Positions 1 to 17,671 are shown, numbered from the stretch's first letter. The stretch: 64,000 bases of DNA from Acidovorax sp. GW101-3H11 (GCF_001633105.1 NZ_LUKZ01000002.1:30007-94006); one strand, 5' to 3'. Notes: generated by a model not told the origin, from the sequence alone. Made by a program: numbers and translations.

Positions 1-195
1 TTCTACTTCCGCACGACCGACGTGACTGGCGCCATCGAGCTGCCAGCCGACAAGGAAATGGTCATGCCTGGTGACAACGTGTCGATCACTGTGAAGCTGA
101 TCAACCCCATCGCCATGGAAGAAGGTCTGCGCTTCGCTATCCGCGAAGGTGGCCGCACGGTGGGCGCTGGCGTCGTGGCCAAGGTCATTGCTTAA
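1..195 (+). CDS. tuf: Elongation factor Tu, C-terminal end (partial)
   Basis: Only the last 64 codons are present, open at the left edge and ending in TAA. The visible residues run from [10 protein letters not shown] to [11 protein letters not shown], the conserved end of beta-barrel domain 3 of EF-Tu, the GTPase that carries aminoacyl-tRNA to the ribosome. A tRNA-Trp gene follows 14 nt after the stop, and secE-nusG come next, which is the standard betaproteobacterial arrangement. Identity is secure although the GTPase domain lies outside the window. Confidence 0.95.
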   Translation, partial: FYFRTTDVTGAIELPADKEMVMPGDNVSITVKLINPIAMEEGLRFAIREGGRTVGAGVVAKVIA

Positions 196-209
196 TTAGC
201 AAGGTATAC

Positions 210-285
210 AGGGGTATAGCTCAATTGGCAGAGCGTCGGTCTCCAAAACCGAAGGTTGTAGGTTCGATTCCTACTGCCCCTGCCA
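210..285 (+). tRNA. tRNA-Trp (CCA anticodon)
   Basis: A full cloverleaf can be folded. The acceptor stem pairs 210-216 with 275-281 (one G-U pair), the anticodon stem is TCGGT/ACCGA with loop CTCCAAA, and the anticodon CCA is at 243-245. The T loop is TTCGATT, the discriminator base is G282, and the CCA end is encoded at 283-285. It lies between tuf and secE and is probably processed from the tuf transcript. Confidence 0.96.
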
Positions 286-304
286 CTTGAAAGTGGCCCA
301 CAAC

Positions 305-329
305 AAGCCCGCCAGGCCCTGGCGGGCTT
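305..329 (+). terminator. Strong hairpin between tRNA-Trp and secE
   Basis: A perfect 12-bp inverted repeat (AAGCCCGCCAGG and its complement) with a single-base centre lies 20 nt after tRNA-Trp. No T-run follows (cggtgtctt), so it may be a weak terminator, an attenuator or a processing signal for the tRNA 3' end rather than a full stop before secE. Confidence 0.55.
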
Positions 330-376
330 CGGTGTCTTAAGTGATGCCGTGAATCGGAAGCAGGAAACACTCAAAG

Positions 377-763
377 ATGGCCACATCACAGGTTGAAACT
401 GTCAATACAGGCGCAGACAAGGCCAAGCTCGCAGCGGTGGTGGCCTTGGTCATTGCGTCGGTGGCGGGCTTTTATTTGCTGGGCAAACAAGGTGCGCTCG
501 TGCAATGGGCTGCGCTGATCGTTGGCTTGGTTGCGGCGGCGGGTGTTTTCCTGGTGTCGGAGTCGGGCCGTCAATTTGTCGCTTTTGCAAAAGATGCATG
601 GCGCGAAGTCAAGAAGGTCGTCTGGCCGACCCGCAAGGAAACCCTGCAGATGACTGCGTATGTGTTCGCCTTTGTGGTGATCATGGCGCTGTTCCTGTGG
701 TTCACTGACAAGACCCTGGAGTGGGTTTTGTACGACTTGATTTTGGGCTGGAGAAAGTCATGA
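377..763 (+). CDS. secE: Preprotein translocase subunit SecE
   Basis: 128 residues. This is the small essential inner-membrane subunit of the SecYEG channel, which clamps SecY. Three hydrophobic segments are visible (about residues 16-35, 42-60 and 94-115), the three-helix form usual in proteobacteria. The conserved cytoplasmic amphipathic stretch [19 protein letters not shown] lies just before the last helix. The ATG follows a GGAAA-type ribosome site. The stop overlaps the nusG start (ATGA), so the two genes are translationally coupled. Confidence 0.96.
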   Translation: MATSQVETVNTGADKAKLAAVVALVIASVAGFYLLGKQGALVQWAALIVGLVAAAGVFLVSESGRQFVAFAKDAWREVKKVVWPTRKETLQMTAYVFAFVVIMALFLWFTDKTLEWVLYDLILGWRKS

Positions 764-1356
764 CGACCGCTGCGGAAATCACTGGAGCGGAAGCTCCTGC
801 AGGCGCTTCTGCTTCGGCAAATCCCGATCTGCGTTGGTACATTGTTCACGCCTACTCTGGCATGGAGAAGGCTGTGGAACGCAACATCCAGGAGCGCATC
901 AGTCGCTCGGGGATGCAGGACAAGTTTGGTCGCATTCTGGTGCCGACCGAAGAAGTCGTTGAAATGAAGAACGGCCAGCGCAAGACGACAGAGCGTCGTT
1001 TGTTCCCTGGCTACGTGTTCGTTGAAATGGTGATGGATGACGACACCTGGCACTTGGTGAAGCACACCAACAAGGTGACGGGTTTTGTGGGTGGCGCCAA
1101 GAATCGCCCCGCCCCGATCTCTGAAGACGAAGTGCAGAAGATCGTCAGCCAGATGCAGGAAGGCACCGACAAGCCCCGCCATAAGATCGAATTCATGGTC
1201 GGTGAGCTGGTCCGCGTCAAGGAAGGCCCATTCACGGACTTCAATGGCTCCGTCGAAGAAGTCAACTACGAAAAGAGCCGCGTGCGTGTCTCCGTGATGA
1301 TCTTTGGCCGCTCTACGCCAGTTGAGCTGGAATTTGGGCAGGTCGAGAAGACCTGA
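760..1356 (+). CDS. nusG: Transcription termination/antitermination protein NusG
   Basis: 198 residues from the ATG at 760, chosen because it overlaps the secE stop as ATGA and sits after GAGAAAG; an earlier in-frame start at 721 lies inside secE. The N-terminal NGN domain begins at [20 protein letters not shown], which in known NusG binds RNA polymerase beta-prime. The C-terminal KOW domain contains [20 protein letters not shown], which in known NusG contacts Rho or NusE/S10. The short, acidic N-terminal extension ([16 protein letters not shown]) is low-complexity. Confidence 0.96.
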   Translation: MTTAAEITGAEAPAGASASANPDLRWYIVHAYSGMEKAVERNIQERISRSGMQDKFGRILVPTEEVVEMKNGQRKTTERRLFPGYVFVEMVMDDDTWHLVKHTNKVTGFVGGAKNRPAPISEDEVQKIVSQMQEGTDKPRHKIEFMVGELVRVKEGPFTDFNGSVEEVNYEKSRVRVSVMIFGRSTPVELEFGQVEKT

Positions 1357-1517
1357 GCCTTTCGATCCGAGGCTTGGCTTTTCAGGTTTTCGTGTTCAAA
1401 AAAATGGATGCTGCACTTTTCGACTCGGTGCGGACATCGTGAAAGTGAGTCGTTAACCCCGGGGAGCCGGTGGCTGCATGGTGCAGCGCAGGCGTTATGA
1501 CCCGTAAGGAGTAAAAC
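1357..1517 (+). promoter_or_regulatory. nusG-rplK intergenic leader
   Basis: 161 nt without a gene. A short stem (AGCCT/AGGCT, about 1355-1375) followed by TTGGCTTTT just after the nusG stop could be a weak terminator. The remainder should be the 5' leader of rplK-rplA, ending in the ribosome site AAGGAG 6 nt before ATG 1518. By analogy with E. coli the L11 operator and an rplK promoter would be here, but I cannot place the -35/-10 boxes with confidence. Confidence 0.4.
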
Positions 1518-1949
1518 ATGGCGAAGAAAATCGTCGGTTTTATCAAGCTGCAAGTTCCAGCTGGTAAGGCCAATCCATCCCCACCAATCGGTCCCGCACT
1601 GGGCCAGCGTGGCCTCAACATCATGGAGTTCTGCAAGGCATTCAATGCCCAGACCCAAGGTGTCGAGCCCGGTCTGCCACTGCCCGTGGTCATCACGGCC
1701 TTCGCAGACAAGAGCTTTACCTTCATCATCAAGACGCCGCCTGCGACGACTCTGATCAAGAAGGCGATCAAGCTCGAAAAGGGTTCTGCGAACGCACTGA
1801 AGATCAAGGTTGGCAAGATCACGCGCGAACAGCTCGAAGAGATCGCCAAGACCAAGATGAAGGACATGAACGCTGCCAACGTAGACGCCGCTGTGCGCAC
1901 GCTGGCTGGCTCTGCGCGCTCGATGGGCGTGACGGTGGAGGGTTTGTAA
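1518..1949 (+). CDS. rplK: 50S ribosomal protein L11
   Basis: 143 residues, the usual length. It starts [21 protein letters not shown], with the proline-rich [20 protein letters not shown] block of the N-terminal domain, to which thiostrepton and release factors bind in known L11. The C-terminal 23S rRNA-binding domain ends with [15 protein letters not shown]. The start has an excellent AAGGAG site. rplA begins one base after the stop, so L11 and L1 are made from one message. Confidence 0.98.
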   Translation: MAKKIVGFIKLQVPAGKANPSPPIGPALGQRGLNIMEFCKAFNAQTQGVEPGLPLPVVITAFADKSFTFIIKTPPATTLIKKAIKLEKGSANALKIKVGKITREQLEEIAKTKMKDMNAANVDAAVRTLAGSARSMGVTVEGL

Positions 1950-1950
1950 G

Positions 1951-2646
1951 ATGGCCAAGCTGACCAAGAAGCAAAAAGCCCTGCAAGGCAAGGTTGACAG
2001 CACCAAGCTGTACGCGTTCGCCGACGCAGTTGTGATCGTGAAGGAAGCCGCTACGGCCAAGTTCGACGAATCCATCGATGTGGCCGTTCAGCTTGGCATT
2101 GATGCCAAGAAGTCCGACCAGGTGGTTCGCGGCGCCGTGGTGCTGCCTAACGGCACTGGCAAGACGACCCGCGTGGCCGTGTTCGCTCAAGGCGCCAAGG
2201 CTGAAGAAGCCAAGGCTGCTGGCGCCGACATCGTGGGTATGGACGACCTGGCCGCCATGGTCAAGGCTGGTGACATGCCTTTTGACGTGGTGATCGCTGC
2301 TCCTGACGCCATGCGCGTTGTGGGTACGCTGGGCCAGATCCTGGGCCCACGTGGCCTGATGCCTAACCCCAAGGTGGGCACCGTGACGCCTGACGTCGCT
2401 ACGGCTGTGAAGAACGCCAAGGCAGGTCAAGTGCAGTTCCGCGTGGACAAAGCCGGTATCGTGCACAGCACGATCGGTCGCCGTTCGTTCGACAACGAAA
2501 AGCTGCAAGGCAATCTGGCTGCACTGATCGAAGCCCTGAACAAGGCCAAGCCCGCAACCAGCAAGGGTCTGTACCTGCGCAAGGTTGCTGTGTCCTCCAC
2601 GATGGGCGTTGGCGTCCGTGTGGATACGCAATCCATCGCAGCGTAA
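1951..2646 (+). CDS. rplA: 50S ribosomal protein L1
   Basis: 231 residues. L1 forms the mobile L1 stalk of the 50S subunit and in many bacteria represses its own rplK-rplA message. Typical motifs are [20 protein letters not shown] near the N-terminus, [18 protein letters not shown] in the second domain, and the C-terminal [14 protein letters not shown]. The gene starts one nucleotide after the rplK stop, which implies translational coupling. Confidence 0.98.
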   Translation: MAKLTKKQKALQGKVDSTKLYAFADAVVIVKEAATAKFDESIDVAVQLGIDAKKSDQVVRGAVVLPNGTGKTTRVAVFAQGAKAEEAKAAGADIVGMDDLAAMVKAGDMPFDVVIAAPDAMRVVGTLGQILGPRGLMPNPKVGTVTPDVATAVKNAKAGQVQFRVDKAGIVHSTIGRRSFDNEKLQGNLAALIEALNKAKPATSKGLYLRKVAVSSTMGVGVRVDTQSIAA

Positions 2647-2885
2647 TTGCGATAAGAAATCTTCGGGCCTGTCAAAAGGCCTGATGTGGTGGGCTGGGGG
2701 TGCTGTCGCAGGTGCTTCCAGGCCATCCAAGACCGTTGGTGTGCAACTTGTTTGTGCTTAATCCCTCTGGGGCCAACGCAGATGGCGATCCCGCTGCAGA
2801 TGGAATCCGTTCCGAAACAGTTGGTCGCTGCAACAAGAGCGCGCAGGAGGGTGAGAGCCCGAATGTGCAATTTAAGGAGTAGACC
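2647..2885 (+). promoter_or_regulatory. Leader of the rplJ-rplL operon (L10 leader region)
   Basis: 239 nt between rplA and rplJ with no supported gene. The position and length fit the structured L10 leader to which the L10(L12)4 complex binds in other bacteria to shut down rplJ-rplL translation. It ends with the ribosome site AAGGAG 6 nt before the TTG start of rplJ. A covariance search for the L10 leader family would settle whether the kink-turn is present; I identify it by position only. Confidence 0.5.
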
Positions 2886-3410
2886 TTGAGTCTTAATCGC
2901 AGTGAGAAAGAAGCGGTCATCAGTGAAGTGACCAGCCTCGCCGCTAAAGCTCAAACGCTTGTGATCGCGGAATACCGTGGCATCACGGTCGCCGACATGA
3001 CCAAACTGCGCGTGGAAGCTCGCAGCAAGGGCGTGAGCCTGAGTGTTCTGAAGAACACCCTGGCCCGCCGTGCTGTGGCTGGCAGCCAGTTTGACGTGGT
3101 GGCAGACCAGATGACCGGCCCCCTGATCTATGGCTTCTCCGAAGACGCCGTGGCAGCCGCGAAAGTGGTGGCCGATTTCTCGAAGACCAACGACAAGCTG
3201 GTGATTCGTGGCGGCGCTTTCGGTGGTAAAGCCCTGGACGTCAACGGCGTTAAGCAACTGGCCAACATCCCTTCCAAGGAAGTGCTGCTGGCGCAGATTT
3301 GTGGCTTGCTTATGTCCCCCATGTCGCGTACGGCCGTTGTGCTGGGCGCACTGGCGGCGAAAAAAGGCGAAGGCGCAGCCGCTCCGGCCGCCGAACCTGT
3401 CGCAGCTTGA
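2886..3410 (+). CDS. rplJ: 50S ribosomal protein L10
   Basis: 174 residues, beginning at a TTG codon ([15 protein letters not shown]) that is well placed after AAGGAG; no better ATG exists nearby. L10 is the base of the stalk that anchors L7/L12 dimers on the 50S subunit. Visible family features are [27 protein letters not shown], and a C-terminal alpha-helical tail ending in an Ala-rich stretch. The weak TTG start is consistent with the leader-based feedback known for this operon. Confidence 0.97.
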   Translation: MSLNRSEKEAVISEVTSLAAKAQTLVIAEYRGITVADMTKLRVEARSKGVSLSVLKNTLARRAVAGSQFDVVADQMTGPLIYGFSEDAVAAAKVVADFSKTNDKLVIRGGAFGGKALDVNGVKQLANIPSKEVLLAQICGLLMSPMSRTAVVLGALAAKKGEGAAAPAAEPVAA

Positions 3411-3450
3411 ACGCTCGGCAGTTAACCAACAAAATTGTTAGGAAATCAAA

Positions 3451-3828
3451 ATGGCATTCGACAAAGACGCATTTTTGACCGCGCTGGACAGCATGACGGT
3501 CCTGGAACTCAATGACCTGGTGAAGGCCATTGAAGAGAAGTTTGGCGTGAGCGCTGCAGCCATGGCTGCTCCTGCTGCCGCTGGTGGTGGCGCTGGCGCT
3601 GCTGCTGCTGAAGAAAAGACGGAATTCAACGTGGTGCTAACCGAAGCCGGCGCCAACAAGGTGTCCGTCATCAAGGCAGTGCGTGAAATCACGGGTCTGG
3701 GCCTCAAGGAAGCCAAGGACCTGGTGGACGGCGCTCCCAAGAACGTCAAGGAAGGCATTGCCAAGGCTGACGCCGAAGCTGCTGTCAAGAAGCTGGTGGA
3801 AGCTGGCGCCAAGGCCGAACTCAAGTAA
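3451..3828 (+). CDS. rplL: 50S ribosomal protein L7/L12
   Basis: 125 residues. This is the multi-copy stalk protein that recruits and activates translational GTPases. It has the three expected parts: an N-terminal dimerisation helix ([19 protein letters not shown]), an Ala/Gly-rich hinge (about residues 38-53), and a C-terminal domain with the conserved [20 protein letters not shown] helix. The ribosome site TTAGGAAATC lies just upstream. Confidence 0.98.
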   Translation: MAFDKDAFLTALDSMTVLELNDLVKAIEEKFGVSAAAMAAPAAAGGGAGAAAAEEKTEFNVVLTEAGANKVSVIKAVREITGLGLKEAKDLVDGAPKNVKEGIAKADAEAAVKKLVEAGAKAELK

Positions 3829-3841
3829 TTCGGTCCCGCTC

Positions 3842-3878
3842 AAGGGCTGGAGTGCTCCTCAAAGGGCCTCCAGCCTTT
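3842..3878 (+). terminator. Attenuator hairpin in the rplL-rpoB gap
   Basis: An 11-bp stem with one G-U pair (AAGGGCTGGAG with CTCCAGCCTTT, 15-nt loop) lies 13 nt after the rplL stop and is followed only by a short T-poor tract. In E. coli a partial terminator in this place lets only some polymerases read into rpoBC. The same role is inferred here from position and shape. Confidence 0.6.
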
Positions 3879-4095
3879 GGTGCTTTCAGAGCGCACCCGC
3901 AAGCCCCGCCCATTGTTGGGGTTTACGAGTGTCTTCTGTCAATCCCGACAGCAGAAGACGCCTTGGTTCGGGTGATGTGCAACGCATCACCGTCCGCCAT
4001 GGTTGGTAGTGGCCAACCGCCAAGCCCGCAAAGACAGCGCTCCTTGCGGGTCAGTCGTCGAAGACCCAGGACTCATGTCTTTGCCCGGAGATCTC
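3879..4095 (+). promoter_or_regulatory. Structured rpoB 5' leader
   Basis: 217 nt without a gene but rich in inverted repeats: GGTGATG/CATCACC around 3973-3993, GGTTGG/CCAACC around 4001-4018, and CCCGCAA/TTGCGGG around 4025-4050. These could be RNase III processing sites or feedback elements, as known for the same gap in enterobacteria. No promoter is clear. Confidence 0.4.
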
Positions 4096-8208
<4,113 letters not shown>

Positions 8209-8229
8209 GCAGAAAAGGAAAGAGTCACT

Positions 8230-12465
<4,236 letters not shown>

Positions 12466-12486
12466 GCCTTCCGGCTGTCACTGAAA

Positions 12487-12525
12487 CGCTCCCGCCCTGT
12501 CCCCTGGCAGGCCGGGGGCGTTTTT
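12487..12525 (+). terminator. Rho-independent terminator of the rpoBC operon
   Basis: A 13-bp stem with one mismatch (CGCTCCCGCCCTG with CAGGCCGGGGGCG, 8-nt loop) followed by TTTTT starts 22 nt after the rpoC stop. It ends the long secE-to-rpoC transcription unit. Confidence 0.9.
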
Positions 12526-12617
12526 CATGGAACGCCGGAACACCCTGGTTCTTTCTCTTTTTCTCACCCCTTTTCCCGGGCTGGAGCGCGTGCAACCCGC
12601 GCCACCAGCAACTGCGC

Positions 12618-13214
12618 ATGTTGTGGTCGTCGCCCCTTTTCTGGATCGCCTTTGCCGTCCTCCTGTTCTGGGCCCTCGGGGCCTACAACCGCCTGATGCG
12701 GCTGCGTTCGGCGGTGGTGCAGTCGTTTGGCAGCTTCGACGCCCACATGGTGCGCCTGGTGGCGCTGCTGGGCGAGTTTGATGCCGCCATCGCCGTGCAG
12801 CGGGGGCGCCTGCTGGCCGGTGCGGGCGAGCAGGAGGTGGCGGCTTTGCAAGGGGCCACCACCCAGCTGAGTGCCTCGCTGGCCGTGGCGCGCGCGCGCC
12901 CGCTGCAGCCCGAAGCCGTGGCGGCCCTGGCGGCAGCGCGCGATGTGTTGCTGGCCACCTGGCTGGGCGCTGTGGGCGTGGTGCAACCCGCCACCGGGGC
13001 GCCAGACGCGGATCCCGCGCCGGAGGCAGCGGTGGAGCCCGCCGTCACGGCCCTGTCGATCTGGCAGATCCGCTGGGATGAGCACCAGCAGCAGAACACC
13101 CAGGCCATCCAGGTGTTCAACGATGCGGTGCAGCACTACAACGCGGCCATTGCGCAGTTCCCGGCCAGCCTGCTGGCCTGGGTCTTTGGCTTCAAGGCGG
13201 CGCGCGCGCTGTAG
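12618..13214 (+). CDS. LemA family protein
   Basis: 198 residues. The N-terminus is a membrane segment (about residues 5-21, PLFWIAFAVLLFWALGA), followed directly by YNRLMRLRSAVVQSFGSFD. That is the pattern of LemA proteins, which have a single N-terminal helix and a cytosolic or periplasmic helical bundle of unknown function. The C-terminal FNDAVQHYNAAIAQFPASLLAWVFGFK also matches the family signature. The central part is Ala-rich with a Pro/Ala linker (about residues 126-140). No good ribosome site precedes the ATG, so the start is less certain. rsmB follows after 32 nt. Confidence 0.7.
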   Translation: MLWSSPLFWIAFAVLLFWALGAYNRLMRLRSAVVQSFGSFDAHMVRLVALLGEFDAAIAVQRGRLLAGAGEQEVAALQGATTQLSASLAVARARPLQPEAVAALAAARDVLLATWLGAVGVVQPATGAPDADPAPEAAVEPAVTALSIWQIRWDEHQQQNTQAIQVFNDAVQHYNAAIAQFPASLLAWVFGFKAARAL

Positions 13215-13246
13215 CGCGGCCGCCGCAGCCGGTTTTCAGGACCACG

Positions 13247-14704
13247 ATGAATCCTCCTTCTTACCCCCGCCCGGGCCGCCCTGGCGGCAACCACCCCTCC
13301 CGCCCGCCACGCCCGCGTGCCAGTGGGGCCCCTGCGGGGGCGCCAGGCACGCCATCCGGCGCCACACCGCCTGGCACGGTAGCGCTGTGGCAGCAGTTGA
13401 CCGCTGTGGCGGGGGCCTTGCAGGCCATCCGCAGCGGCCAGTCGGGCACGGCGGCCCTTGCGGCGGTTGATGGGGGGCTGCGCCCTGGGGTGCAGGCCCT
13501 GCTGTTCCAGGTGCTGCGGCAGCTGGGCCGCGCCGATGCCCTGCGCCGCCAGCTGGCCGCCCGCACGCCCCCCCCGGCTGCCGATGCCCTGCTGTGCACG
13601 GCACTGGCGCTGGGTTGGAACCCGGACGAGGCGCCCTACGAAGCCTTTACCCTGGTCAACCAGGTGGTAGAGGCCGCCAAGCACCATCCCGCCACGCGGG
13701 CCCAGGCGTCGTTCATCAACGGCTGCCTGCGCCGCTTTCTGCGGGAACGCGACGCACTGGTGGCCGCCACCGACAACGACCCGGTAGCCCGCTTTAACCA
13801 CCCGGCGTGGTGGATCCAGCGGCTGCGCAAGGACCACCCCCAGCACTGGGAGCAGATCCTGCGGGCCAACAACGCCCATGCGCCCATGACGTTGCGGATT
13901 AATCAACAAAAATGCACGCTACCGCGCTACCAGCAAGCGTTGAATGCTATCAATTTAGAAGCTTTTCCCGCAGGTGGCACGGGCTTGGCCCTGCAGCACC
14001 CTGTGCCCGTGCCATCGCTGCCCGGCTTTGCCGAGGGCTGGGCGTCGGTGCAGGACGCCGCCGCCCAGATGGCGGCGCCCTTGCTGCTGCAGGGGCTGGA
14101 CCTGGCGCAGCCCCTGCGGGTGCTGGACGCCTGCGCCGCCCCCGGCGGCAAAACCGCGCACCTGCTGGAAATGGCCGCCCCCGGCGCGCCGATGCATGTC
14201 ACGGCGCTGGAGATTGATGCCACCCGCAGCGCCCGCATTGGCGACACGCTGCAGCGACTGGGGCTGAGCGCCCAGGTGCTGGTGGCCGACGCTGCACGCC
14301 CGCAGGACTGGTGGCAGGCGCATTGTGGTGGTGCGCTGTTCGATGCCATCTTGCTCGACGCACCCTGCACCGCATCCGGCATCGTGCGCCGCCACCCCGA
14401 TGTGCGCTGGCTGCGCCGGGAGAGCGACATCGCCCAACTCGCGGCTTTGCAGGCACAGCTGCTGAAGGCCTTGTGGCCCCTGCTGCGCCCCGGTGGGCGC
14501 CTGCTGTACTGCACCTGCTCGGTGTTCCGCGCCGAAGGCGACGCCCAGGTGCAAACGTTTCTTGCACACAACACCGATGCGCAATTGCAGCCGTCGCCGG
14601 GCCATTTAATTCCCGGCAACGCGGACAAGGGCGGGGCAGTCCCGGACAATCAGATCGGTGACCACGACGGATTTTTTTACGCACTGTTGCAAAAATCGCT
14701 GTAA
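13247..14704 (+). CDS. rsmB: 16S rRNA m5C967 methyltransferase RsmB
   Basis: 485 residues. It uses S-adenosylmethionine to methylate C967 of 16S rRNA. A Pro/Gly-rich N-terminal extension (about residues 1-45) precedes the NusB-like RNA-binding domain. The methyltransferase core has LDACAAPGGKTAHLLE (SAM binding), motif IV DAPCTASG with C374, and motif VI YCTCS with C424, the expected nucleophile. Residues about 219-240 are encoded by unusually AT-rich DNA resembling the dispersed AT-rich repeat. The order rsmB, DUF4390, ntrY, ntrX is common in this group. Confidence 0.95.
   Translation: MNPPSYPRPGRPGGNHPSRPPRPRASGAPAGAPGTPSGATPPGTVALWQQLTAVAGALQAIRSGQSGTAALAAVDGGLRPGVQALLFQVLRQLGRADALRRQLAARTPPPAADALLCTALALGWNPDEAPYEAFTLVNQVVEAAKHHPATRAQASFINGCLRRFLRERDALVAATDNDPVARFNHPAWWIQRLRKDHPQHWEQILRANNAHAPMTLRINQQKCTLPRYQQALNAINLEAFPAGGTGLALQHPVPVPSLPGFAEGWASVQDAAAQMAAPLLLQGLDLAQPLRVLDACAAPGGKTAHLLEMAAPGAPMHVTALEIDATRSARIGDTLQRLGLSAQVLVADAARPQDWWQAHCGGALFDAILLDAPCTASGIVRRHPDVRWLRRESDIAQLAALQAQLLKALWPLLRPGGRLLYCTCSVFRAEGDAQVQTFLAHNTDAQLQPSPGHLIPGNADKGGAVPDNQIGDHDGFFYALLQKSL
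13901..13964 (-). repeat. Possible AT-rich dispersed repeat copy inside rsmB
   Basis: Read on the minus strand this segment has the same order as the other copies: GCTTCTAAATTGATAGC, then a GC-rich middle (CGCTTGCTGG, GCGCGG), then a CATTTTTG end. The encoded stretch has about the same length as the corresponding part of E. coli RsmB, so it may be a diverged overlap rather than an insertion. Confidence 0.4.
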
Positions 14705-15338
14705 TGAGCCCGCTGGGGCCCATTGGTTGCTGTTTTGCGCCGCAGTTTTGTGGCTGTGTCTGTGGGCCGGGCTCCTGGCCGCCCCCGCCACCGCCGCTCA
14801 GGCTGCCAATGCGGCCAATGCCGAAGTGGGCGAGCTGCGCCTGGAGCGCGCCGAAGACGGCCTCTACCTCGGGGCCAACCTTCAGTTTGACCTGCCAGAG
14901 CTGGCCGAAGATGCGCTCTACAAAGGCATCCCGATGTTTTTTGTGGCCGACGCGCAGGTGCTGCGCGACCGCTGGTACTGGTCCGACCGCCTGGTGGCCG
15001 AAACCACGCGCTACTTCCGGCTGAGCTACCAGCCGCTGACCCGCCGCTGGCGCCTCAACATCTCTGCCGTGCCCTTTACCAACAGCGGCCTGGGGGTGGT
15101 TCTGGGGCAGAACTTTGACAGTTACGATGAAGCGATGGCGTCCATTCAGCGATTTTCGCGCTGGAAGATTGCAGAACGCGATGTGATCGAGTCCGATGCA
15201 GTGCACACGGTCAACTTCCGCTTCCGGCTCGACATGTCCCAGCTGCCCCGTCCCTTCCAGATCGGCGCCGTAGGGCGCTCGGGCTGGAACCTGCTGGTGT
15301 CCCGCAGCCAACGCTTGGGCGCGGAGCAGGCCAGGTGA
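14658..15338 (+). CDS. DUF4390 domain-containing protein
   Basis: 226 residues from ATG 14658, which overlaps the rsmB end by 47 nt. A TTG at 14727, just upstream of the hydrophobic stretch LLFCAAVLWLCLWAGLLAAPATAAQA, is an alternative start. That stretch is a likely signal peptide, so the mature protein should be periplasmic or membrane-attached. The body (ADAQVLRDRWYWSDRLVAE, RYFRLSYQPLTRRWRLN) matches the DUF4390 family as I know it, which has no established function but is regularly found directly before ntrY. The stop overlaps the GTG start of the kinase. Confidence 0.75.
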   Translation: MTTTDFFTHCCKNRCNEPAGAHWLLFCAAVLWLCLWAGLLAAPATAAQAANAANAEVGELRLERAEDGLYLGANLQFDLPELAEDALYKGIPMFFVADAQVLRDRWYWSDRLVAETTRYFRLSYQPLTRRWRLNISAVPFTNSGLGVVLGQNFDSYDEAMASIQRFSRWKIAERDVIESDAVHTVNFRFRLDMSQLPRPFQIGAVGRSGWNLLVSRSQRLGAEQAR

Positions 15339-17626
15339 GCACGGGCGACACCCCGGCGGGCGCACCGCCGTCCACCCACACCACCGCGCGCCAGTCCCGC
15401 GCCGTGCGCTGGGCCGTGGGCGTGGGGGCGGCCATCATGTCGGCCATCGGCATGGTGCTGATGTTCCTGCTGACCCTGGCCACCAACAACCGGGCCCTGT
15501 ACGAGCGCAACTACGCCTGGCTGTTCGGCGTGAACGTGTTTGTGGCCCTGCTGCTGCTGGGCGTGCTGGTCTGGGTGGCCGTGCGGCTGGGCATGCGGCT
15601 GCGCAAAGGGCGGTTTGGCAGCCGCTTGTTGGTCAAGCTGGCCGCGATCTTTGCCGTGGTGGGGCTCATGCCCGGCCTGCTGATCTATGTGGTGTCTTAC
15701 CAGTTCGTCACGCGCTCGATCGAAAGCTGGTTTGACGTGAAGGTGGAAGGGGCGCTCTCGGCCGGGGTCAGCCTGGCCCGGGTGTCGCTGGATTCGCTGG
15801 CCGCCGACATGGCAGCCAAAACCCGCAACGCCAGCACCCAGGTGGCCCAGGTGCCCGACGCCACGGCGGGCCTGGTGCTGGAGCGCATCCGCGACCAGCT
15901 GGGCGCCACCGACGTGGTGCTCTGGAACGCCGCAGGCCAGGCCGTGGCCAGTGCCGGGCAGTCGCGCTTCAGCCTCAACCCCGAGCGGCCGGGTGCATCG
16001 CTGCTGCGCACCGTGCGCCAGCAGCGCGCCACGGCACAGATCGAAGGGCTGGACGACATCGCCGACCCGGCGGCCGCCCAGAATGCGCGCGTGAAAGTGC
16101 TGGCGCTGGTGGCCAGCCCCAGCGTGGGGCTGCTGGTCGAGCCCCGGTATTTACAAGCCACGCTACCCTTGCCGCCCGCGCTGGTGGCCAACGCGATCGC
16201 GGTGCAGGAGGCCAACCGTGAGTACCAGGAGCGCGCATTGGCGCGCGGCGGTTTGCGGCGCATGTATGTGGGCACGCTCACGCTGAGCCTGTTCCTCGCG
16301 GTGTTTGGCGCTGTGCTGCTGGCCGTGCTGCTGGGCAACCAGCTGGTGCGGCCCCTGCTGGTGCTGGCTGAAGGCGTGCGCGAGGTGGCTGCAGGCAACC
16401 TCAGCCCCAAAGCCGCCTTGCAGGGCAAGGACGAGCTGGGCGGCCTCACGCGCTCGTTTGCGCTCATGACCCAGCAGCTGGCCGACGCGCGCCAGGCGGT
16501 GGAGCTGAGCATGGGCGAGGTGGACGCGGCCCGCGCCAACCTCCAGACCATCCTGGACAACCTCACGGCCGGGGTCATCGTGCTCGATGCCCAGGGGCTG
16601 ATCCACTCCTCCAACCCCGGCGCCACCCGCATCCTGCGCGCGCCCATGGCCGCGTTCGAGGGCCGTCCGCTGTCGGAGGTGCCGGGCCTGGCCGAGTTTG
16701 CCGCCGCCGTGCAGCGGCATTTCGACGCCTTCCTGGGCGACCACGAACGTCATGGCTTGGACCACTGGCAACAGCCGTTTGAGCTGCACGCCTCGGCAGG
16801 CGGGGCCGGGCAACACGCCACCAGCCTCGTCGCGCGGGGCGCGGAACTGCCCGATTCGGCCCGACTGTTGGTTTTTGACGACATTTCTGAAATCGTTTCT
16901 GCCCAGCGCGCGCAGGCCTGGGGCGAGGTCGCGCGGCGTCTTGCCCACGAAATCAAGAACCCCCTGACCCCCATCCAGCTGTCGGCCGAACGGCTGGAAA
17001 TGAAGCTCTCGGGCAAGCTGCCCGGGCCTGAACAGGCCATCCTCGCCAAGTCCGTCAAGACCATCGTGGACCAGGTCGATGCCATGAAGCGGCTGGTCAA
17101 CGAGTTCCGCGACTACGCCCGCCTGCCCGCAGCAGAATTGCACGCGCTGGACCTCAATGCCCTGGTGGCCGACGTGCTGCATTTGTATGGGGAAGAAAAC
17201 GCCACCGTCCCCGTAGAAGCCGAGCTGGACCCGCGCTGCCCCTGGATTGCGGGCGATGCGCAGCAATTGCGCCAGGTCGTACACAACCTGCTGCAGAACG
17301 CCCAGGACTCCACCGAACAGGCCCGCGCTGGGGTCCTTGAGCCCGTACCACCGGTGCGCATCAGCACCCGCTGGAGCGAATCTTCACGCCGCGTGCGGCT
17401 CACCGTGTCGGACAGCGGCGGGGGCTTTCCGTCGCACATCCTGCAGCGCGCGTTCGAACCCTATGTCACAACCAAACCGCGTGGCACCGGCCTGGGTTTG
17501 GCAGTGGTCAAAAAGATCGCAGATGAGCACGGAGCGCGCATCGAACTGTCCAATCGCACCGAAAACGACGTGGTGCGCGGCGCTCAAGTGTCGTTATCAT
17601 TCGCCCCTGTACCAGCGGTGGCGTGA
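15335..17626 (+). CDS. ntrY: NtrY-type membrane sensor histidine kinase
   Basis: 763 residues from a GTG that overlaps the previous stop. Three N-terminal membrane segments (about residues 30-50, 60-85 and 95-120), a large extracytoplasmic region, and a further helix (about 308-332) lead into HAMP, PAS (about 400-500), HisKA with RRLAHEIKNPLTP (phospho-acceptor H538), and HATPase with NLLQNAQD, VSDSGGGFP and GTGLGLAVV. This is the NtrY layout, linked in other bacteria to nitrogen or redox control. The partner regulator follows after 45 nt. Confidence 0.88.
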   Translation: MSTGDTPAGAPPSTHTTARQSRAVRWAVGVGAAIMSAIGMVLMFLLTLATNNRALYERNYAWLFGVNVFVALLLLGVLVWVAVRLGMRLRKGRFGSRLLVKLAAIFAVVGLMPGLLIYVVSYQFVTRSIESWFDVKVEGALSAGVSLARVSLDSLAADMAAKTRNASTQVAQVPDATAGLVLERIRDQLGATDVVLWNAAGQAVASAGQSRFSLNPERPGASLLRTVRQQRATAQIEGLDDIADPAAAQNARVKVLALVASPSVGLLVEPRYLQATLPLPPALVANAIAVQEANREYQERALARGGLRRMYVGTLTLSLFLAVFGAVLLAVLLGNQLVRPLLVLAEGVREVAAGNLSPKAALQGKDELGGLTRSFALMTQQLADARQAVELSMGEVDAARANLQTILDNLTAGVIVLDAQGLIHSSNPGATRILRAPMAAFEGRPLSEVPGLAEFAAAVQRHFDAFLGDHERHGLDHWQQPFELHASAGGAGQHATSLVARGAELPDSARLLVFDDISEIVSAQRAQAWGEVARRLAHEIKNPLTPIQLSAERLEMKLSGKLPGPEQAILAKSVKTIVDQVDAMKRLVNEFRDYARLPAAELHALDLNALVADVLHLYGEENATVPVEAELDPRCPWIAGDAQQLRQVVHNLLQNAQDSTEQARAGVLEPVPPVRISTRWSESSRRVRLTVSDSGGGFPSHILQRAFEPYVTTKPRGTGLGLAVVKKIADEHGARIELSNRTENDVVRGAQVSLSFAPVPAVA

Positions 17627-17671
17627 TAACAACACCGCCCCGCAGTCTCTCCCCAAGGCGCTTCAACACAC